Source of the DNA: Holothuria scabra
Lineage: Eukaryota > Echinodermata > Holothuroidea > Aspidochirotida > Holothuriidae
Reading direction: 5' to 3'
NCBI GenBank assembly: GCA_037179385.1
Contig: CM074179.1
Location: 28,774,046 to 28,838,045, forward strand
Length of the DNA stretch: 64,000 nucleotides
Shown here: positions 58,416 through 64,000 of the stretch, piece after piece
How positions within the stretch are numbered: position 1 is the stretch's first letter
How the letters are laid out: each line of letters opens with the position of its first letter
The notes under the pieces: model-generated
Database searches by the model: none
Seen by the model: the letters and a program-made list of their open reading frames with translations, nothing else
What the model was told of the DNA's origin: nothing
Position numbers and translations under genes: made by a program

Positions 58416-60939
58416 CTGAAACCAGATTATGAAAAAGCAGGTCACATGTAACTACCTCATATGACTCGCACCCCACAGTCAACTCTAATCCTGATTTTGA
58501 AACAAAAAAATTCCTGAAATTGAAAACAAGACTTCCGGTGTCATGGTACGAATAATGTAATAGTGAATTTGAAGTTATTTTTTTTCTCTAGCACTAATAA
58601 GGGGGGAAAAGGTCGATTTTCTGGTAGCGGACCTCTAACTCCAATACTCGTGCCTGGAAAAATGTTTACAGATAGAGGAAGTGCCTTAAAATTTTTATGG
58701 GATGTTGTTTCTGTGTTACTCATAAAATATGATCATTTTTGCATTTGAATTTTGTACGCAATGAGTTGAAATACAGACTGTGCACAATTAAAGGCAATTT
58801 GACCAATGTTAGTGCCATTTTTTTTATTGCATTACTCTGATCTGTGAAATGCCTTTAGTAGCTAAGTATTGCGGGCGAAACACATCTCTAGCTCACAATT
58901 TCAAGGTATGGAAATATGAAAATGCCACGGAAGGCCTCATTTTGAGCTTAGATCAGAGGACCGGGTGGCATGTCCTGGTTGAAAACTCCTACTGGGAGCT
59001 AGGGGGCAAGGAAGTAGCCTAATTTAGTGTGTAAGTCAATGGACATATCATACTTAGTGGCCCACTACCTTAAATAATTTCGCCGGACACTTTAACTCAG
59101 TTAACTTAGGTCCAGGGTCGAGCTCTGGAAGCTCCCCGTATATTCCAGTCGCTAGGGGTGGCGCCAGAATTCGCCCGAGGAGGGGCACGCTCATTTGCGG
59201 GAGGGGGAGCATTTCGAAGTCCCGACAAATGCAACGAGTTAGTCCCGGGGGGACGCATCATCATGAGTGCAGTACGTAGTTACGGGGCGAGGCAAAAATA
59301 TCAGAGTACTCAGTAACCGTATAGTGATCCATTTTTAAGGCGCGCAATATATATATAGGGCGCCCTAGCGTCTGAATCTGGGGGAGTATGCTTTTGATTC
59401 CTTCACTATTAATTTTGGTATACTTTCACACAGAATTGACAGGACGCGACACACATTCACTTAATCTGGGGTCACATTAACAGTCAGGTTTGTCTACTAG
59501 TTACATAAAGTTACTCCTATCAATATGGGTAATTAGAGCATTGCATCTGATCCCCTTTCCTCGCAAGGAAGATTTTCCTAATTCTCCAATTTTCTCTTCC
59601 CTTATAGGGCTACCTTTCAACACCACAATGACGATCAATAGGCCTAAATCTCATGCCCTCCCCCCAAATAACCATGGCTACTTACCGGCCTCAGTGACGT
59701 CAGTCGGGAGAGACTGAGGCTCGCGCAGCGCGCCGAAACTTTTGATTTCATTAGAAATAATGCTGGCATGAAATTTGGACAAACTCCTTTGTTGAGAGAC
59801 GGACGTTAAAGTCTGACCTTGGTGAATTCTTGCGGTTTACATGGCCGGAGTGTATGTTACTGCGCTTGGTAGAGTTGACCTAAAATTTCTTATTTTTTGC
59901 ATTTTTAATCATAAAAACGAAAATCTGGTAACAAGTTGACATTAATTGAAACCTTGAAACGAAAAAATCGGTCAATATTAAGTGAAAATAACAATCACAT
60001 TTCAGAGCAAACTCTGCCAGATTTTGCAAACCAACAGATCTCGATGAGATTTATTCTTTTTATGTTAATTCCTCATTTTGTCGTTTTTCTACATATCAAA
60101 ACAGGAGACAGATCAAAATAGTACTACAAATTCCAGAAATATCATATTTTCATAGTAAATGACTAAAAAGTAATGTTTTCAGACCCATTGTTTTGATTCG
60201 GTCGACTCCCAGTCTGCTTCTACTAGAGTTCACGACTTTACACCAGCCAAGGTCATTTACTTTCTTGCGGTCGGATGACGTCAAAGAATCGCCCAGTTTG
60301 AAGCTGTATCGCCCAGTTTGAGTGCCGATTTTTCATGGCACAAATTTTCTCACGAGTTTGTTTTTGACAAATATTTAAGAAAATATTAGAAAACTTTTAG
60401 CTAATCTTTTGCATTGTCAACGAATATTTGAAAATCTGAAGCTTTTATTGGATAAAAACCGTAATGTTACGACAGATTTAGGGGTTTTATTGAAGAATCT
60501 GACCTTGTATGAGATTGAGGTTGCCGGGGCGATTCGTAGTTTGCTAGTTTGTTGGGGTTACTGAATATTATCATGCAGATAAAGGCCCTGGCCCTGTAAT
60601 ATTTTCCGGAAGAGATTGGCTTCCTCTTAACATATGCCTATATTTTAGGTTCATAGTTTACATTGACAACTGAGCTGTTAAGCTTTTATTGAATAACCTC
60701 TCCCTGTATTGACATAGGTGTAGGGAACGTTTCATTTTTTATGGGGGGAGGGGCAGACAAATTTTCGCCCGACAAATGTAATCTTGCCCGAAAGGCTATC
60801 TAATTGATCCCCACCATCTTTTGGCGTGAAGCGTACGGAAAATTTTGAAAAATTGACAACCTTCATCAGACAGCCACCCTGAAAAGGCATTTCTCAGACT
60901 TGCAATTAGAAACAAAGCAGTCGTTGGTTTGAGCTTAAA
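58416..60939. other. No gene recognised
   Basis: The ORF at 58563-58748 (+) follows an acceptor-like tttttttctctag and encodes GGKGRFSGSGPLTPILVPGK, but it has no donor or partner exon. The remainder is AT-rich with short purine-rich tracts. Confidence 0.35.
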
Positions 60940-61225
60940 GGGCCAAACCTCTCACCCCAAACTACAGTTTTGGTACGGGGGTACCGAAATTCTCAACTGG
61001 CTCAGCTCTTTGTTTGACAGCTAATTCAAACAATACAGAGTACCAAAGCTTACACAGCATGAACAGTACTGAGAGTGTTTTGATTATATAAATTGAGTTT
61101 TTCTATACCCACCTTGAAGCAATGAACTGAGATTGTATCTGGATAAGGATGAATTTCAGACAATTGTGGGAGGGGCTTAAGCAAGAAGGTTAAGAGAATT
61201 GATACTGTTTGGGTTGAGAGAACTG
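60940..61225. repeat. Dispersed repeat, second copy of 49625-49965
   Basis: The ends show short inverted similarity (cttaaagggcc and gggcctttaa). The interior has caccccaaactacag, ctcaactggctcagctcttt and aatttcagacaattgtggga. Confidence 0.6.
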
Positions 61226-61604
61226 GGCCTTTAAGTTCCTTTGCAATAAAATTTTGACTTCAATAGGACACTCAACGTGCGCGCAACTTACTAGTAATAG
61301 CAAATTACCAGATAAAATGCACTGCTCTCATTAGATTTTAGAGCTATCATTGAACAATAATTCCTCATATTGCTCTAAAAGAAAAATGATTTTCAAGCAT
61401 GCACTTTGCGATTAAGTAATTTGTTCGACTAAAACACTATTTAAGCGGAGCGCCACCATTAGTACGCGCGGAGCGTACAAATACTTCGTCAAATATCGAA
61501 ATCATCAAAAAGCCGGAACGGACATTTTCAAGTTTTGTAACTAGAAATGAAGCAGTCCAAGTATATGATACCATTTCGGGAAAAGTTTTCGAAAGACTAC
61601 GCAG

Positions 61605-61854
61605 CACTCTAAAAACACTTTGGTCAAATTGACCAAAAACTGGTCCAACTATGTGCACCGAATTAACCAAATTGGATCAAACAGTTTTTCTAAGTTATGG
61701 TCAAATTTGACCACTGTTTGGTCGAATTTGACTGATAAGTACCGTAGTCAGATTCGACCATAGTTTACTGTAATCAAAATATTTGACCAGTTTTGATTCG
61801 GTGCAAGGGTTGACCCAATCGTTGGTCAATTTAGCCAGAGTGTTTTTTAGAGTG
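61605..61854. mobile_element. 250-bp MITE with ttggtcaaattgacc motifs
   Basis: The left end cactctaaaaacactttggt is inverted on the right as gccagagtgttttttagagtg. Interior copies of ggtcaaa/tttgacc-type half-sites are frequent. Confidence 0.8.
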
Positions 61855-64000
61855 AGTATGAAGTGGAACTGAAGACAATTTTTTCAATAAACCGCCCGAA
61901 TGTGTCGCTGAGTTTTGTAGTTAATATTTTATATTTCTGAAAATTTCATGTTGCAGTATAGCGATTTTTAGGCAAAGTTTTGAAAGAATTCAGGTAACCG
62001 GCATTTTCGGGCATTTATTGTGTTGATCAAGATTTAACAAAAGGCCGAGAAATCATTTTTTAAGCCATAGGCTTGCGGAATATGTCGCTTTATTACTAGT
62101 ATATCACCTGTATCATTCTTTATGAAAATGTTGGGGACTACAATACCCTTTACTTTCGGGCAAATGCCTGACAGAATTCGGATGAATCATTTTGGGAGTA
62201 TTGTGTTGACTATGTAGTAAAGGTCACGAATATCAACTTTACCGTCCGAATGTGAAGCGAAGTTTTGTAGTCGTGCTGATTTGTCAAGAAACTTTTATCA
62301 TGCCGTGAATATCATCTTTTTTCTCTCGATTTTTTTTGGGCATATCGTTTTATGATTTCAGACACGCGAAGGAGTTGTTTGTGTATTTCATATCAAGTTT
62401 AAAAACTCCAATAGCTGCCCTAAGTTTTCTCAGATTCCTGTTTGCCGAAATTTGGGAGCAGTCTGTTCTCGAACATCTGAGAATATATTAAAGGAATTGT
62501 ATGGCAGAAAAATAATAATAAAAAAAAAATGATTTTATTTGCAGTTTGAAAAACTGGAGTCCTCAGAATGTAAGGTCAATTTGCCCTAGAATCAAGACTG
62601 AAGTGAGTTGAGGTATCGTGTTTTGTCGTACATACGGTGAAAACAGAAAATTGTTTGACTTTTTAGAAAGTTTGAATATCTGGAGTTAGTATATTGACAA
62701 CAGCTGGATTTTTCAAAGGAAAACTGGAAATTATGAGAGTTTCCTGGAAGAACATGGTTCTTAGTTAGCAAAATGAAGAAGTTCGTCTGGGGACTGAAGC
62801 TTATCGGGCTTACGTCCTTTATCGGTTAGATGAAGGCTCCACGACGAAATTCGAGTCCCATGCAGACGGAAGAGGGGGTTGGGCATGGCCCTGGCTGGTA
62901 CCACCCTTGCCTCCAGCTCCCTGGTTGGATCTACACTAGACCTGTTTGTACAGTACATAATCCGGAATCAGAAATGTAAACGAATAGTCAAAAAGATACC
63001 ATTCTGGTGTAAGGTCTATTTCCACGATTTTTTTATACTCATCATGTCTGCAAGCTGGCCAGCTGCGTATGACACAGTCCTGTCCTGGATCTGAATGTGG
63101 ATCTGGAAGTATACTACAGGCAGATAGGCTAGTATACAACACTCCTGGTGGATTAAAATTAACGTATGATTGGCCGCAGAAGACGTAAATCGAGAATTAA
63201 TGTTGACATTACTTCATAATGCAGATATTAATTCCATTTAATGCTAACATTCAAATTGATTCAAGTAAAATTCATGGTACTAAGCTATAATAGCCTTTTG
63301 TGGGCACCCTTTCACCTCTTTCATGGACCACCAATTAAGACAAAGAAATGGGAGTTTCAATATGGCTTAGCCTACATAGTTTTACTTTGGTTCAACCTGT
63401 TTGTAGAATTATTTGTGAGTCACTTTACCTAGAATTACATTTCTCAGGCCACTCTACTTTGGCAGCTGAGTGTGTGTTCTGTGTGTCTTTGCGTGTGTAG
63501 GGAGGGGGCGGGTTGGCAATTCGGGGAAAAGTTTCTCACTGCAGGGGGCATTAGTACGTATCCGATATATCGCTTCGATTTTTCCGATCCGTAGTTTGAG
63601 CTTACGGACATCAAGTGATGGCTGTAATATAGCTCCGGCCTCTATAATCCACGTTACAACAGAGAGAAAAAATCGTATCGGTCGTGTCGTATATATATGA
63701 AAGAAGATTTGACCTAGGTCAAATCAGTCGCGGATCCAGGGGTTCCAAGGGGTTTGGACCCGGCAAATTTTTGAAAAGCAAATTTTAAAATTTCAAATGT
63801 GTGCCTTCACGAGGGCGGTTTTCCTAACAAGTCAGATATGTCTTTTCATCCAACCAAATGAACTTATTAGGGTGCACGCGGCTTCAGAAGTGTTAAATGT
63901 CCAATTTTTTTAGCGCTCCGCGCGCCTGATAGTTTTATGGATGCTGTTTTTATCAATAGCGTACCAAACATATATGCACATTAGTTATTGGCGCGATTAG
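61855..64000. other. No gene recognised
   Basis: AT-rich DNA. ORFs are short and without splice context. The last 280 bases (from gtcgcggatccaggggttcc, near 63727) resemble the start of another repeat that runs off the window. Confidence 0.35.

Noticed and set aside
60957..60975. Minus-strand tagtttggggtgag as a gene B first exon
   Set aside because: It has no ATG and lies in a dispersed repeat. The exon at 51073-51082 has a proper ATG, donor and upstream stop.

Overview
The window is AT-rich, intron-rich eukaryotic DNA with many short transposon relics. GT-AG introns, tRNA-headed SINEs ending in short taac repeats, hAT- and Tc1-like non-autonomous elements, a LINE 3' end and frequent ctaggcct-type motifs suggest a marine invertebrate. 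An echinoderm, possibly a sea cucumber, is my best guess. I saw no rRNA, no functional tRNA and no CRISPR array.

Two genes are supported, and they are inverted paralogues placed tail to tail. Gene A (+) runs from its ATG at 16597 to a stop at 30571 in six coding exons and predicts 754 aa. Gene B (-) runs from its ATG at 51082 down to a stop at 36173 in seven coding exons and predicts 998 aa. Single-frame ORFs hide this, because the first 95 or so residues are split over four small exons. The first of these holds only 10 coding bases, M(L/I)WG. Once joined, both proteins begin with a nucleoplasmin-like (NPL) domain of the type known from insect FKBP39/FKBP46 and plant HD2 proteins. A long acidic segment follows, then a C-terminal array of C2H2 zinc fingers: nine in A and about thirteen in B. 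Every junction is phase 1. The architecture suggests an oligomeric histone-chaperone-like core with an acidic histone-binding arm, tethered to DNA by zinc fingers. That function is inferred; domain order and exon structure are read from the sequence.

Layout: 1-16590 has no gene and is filled with repeats (a hAT-like element with an 8-bp target duplication at 4400-5089, a LINE fragment at 6929-7361, foldback elements, and a 6.4-kb region bounded by Tc1-like inverted ends at 8312-14695). Gene A occupies 16597-30571. The 5.6 kb between the two 3' ends holds SINEs and dispersed repeats. Gene B occupies 36173-51082. From 51100 to the end there is no confirmed gene: an alternating 145/156-bp satellite (51880-53370), a clean non-autonomous hAT element (56004-57299), a member of a three-copy MITE family next to it, and one unassigned candidate exon on the minus strand (58259-58415).
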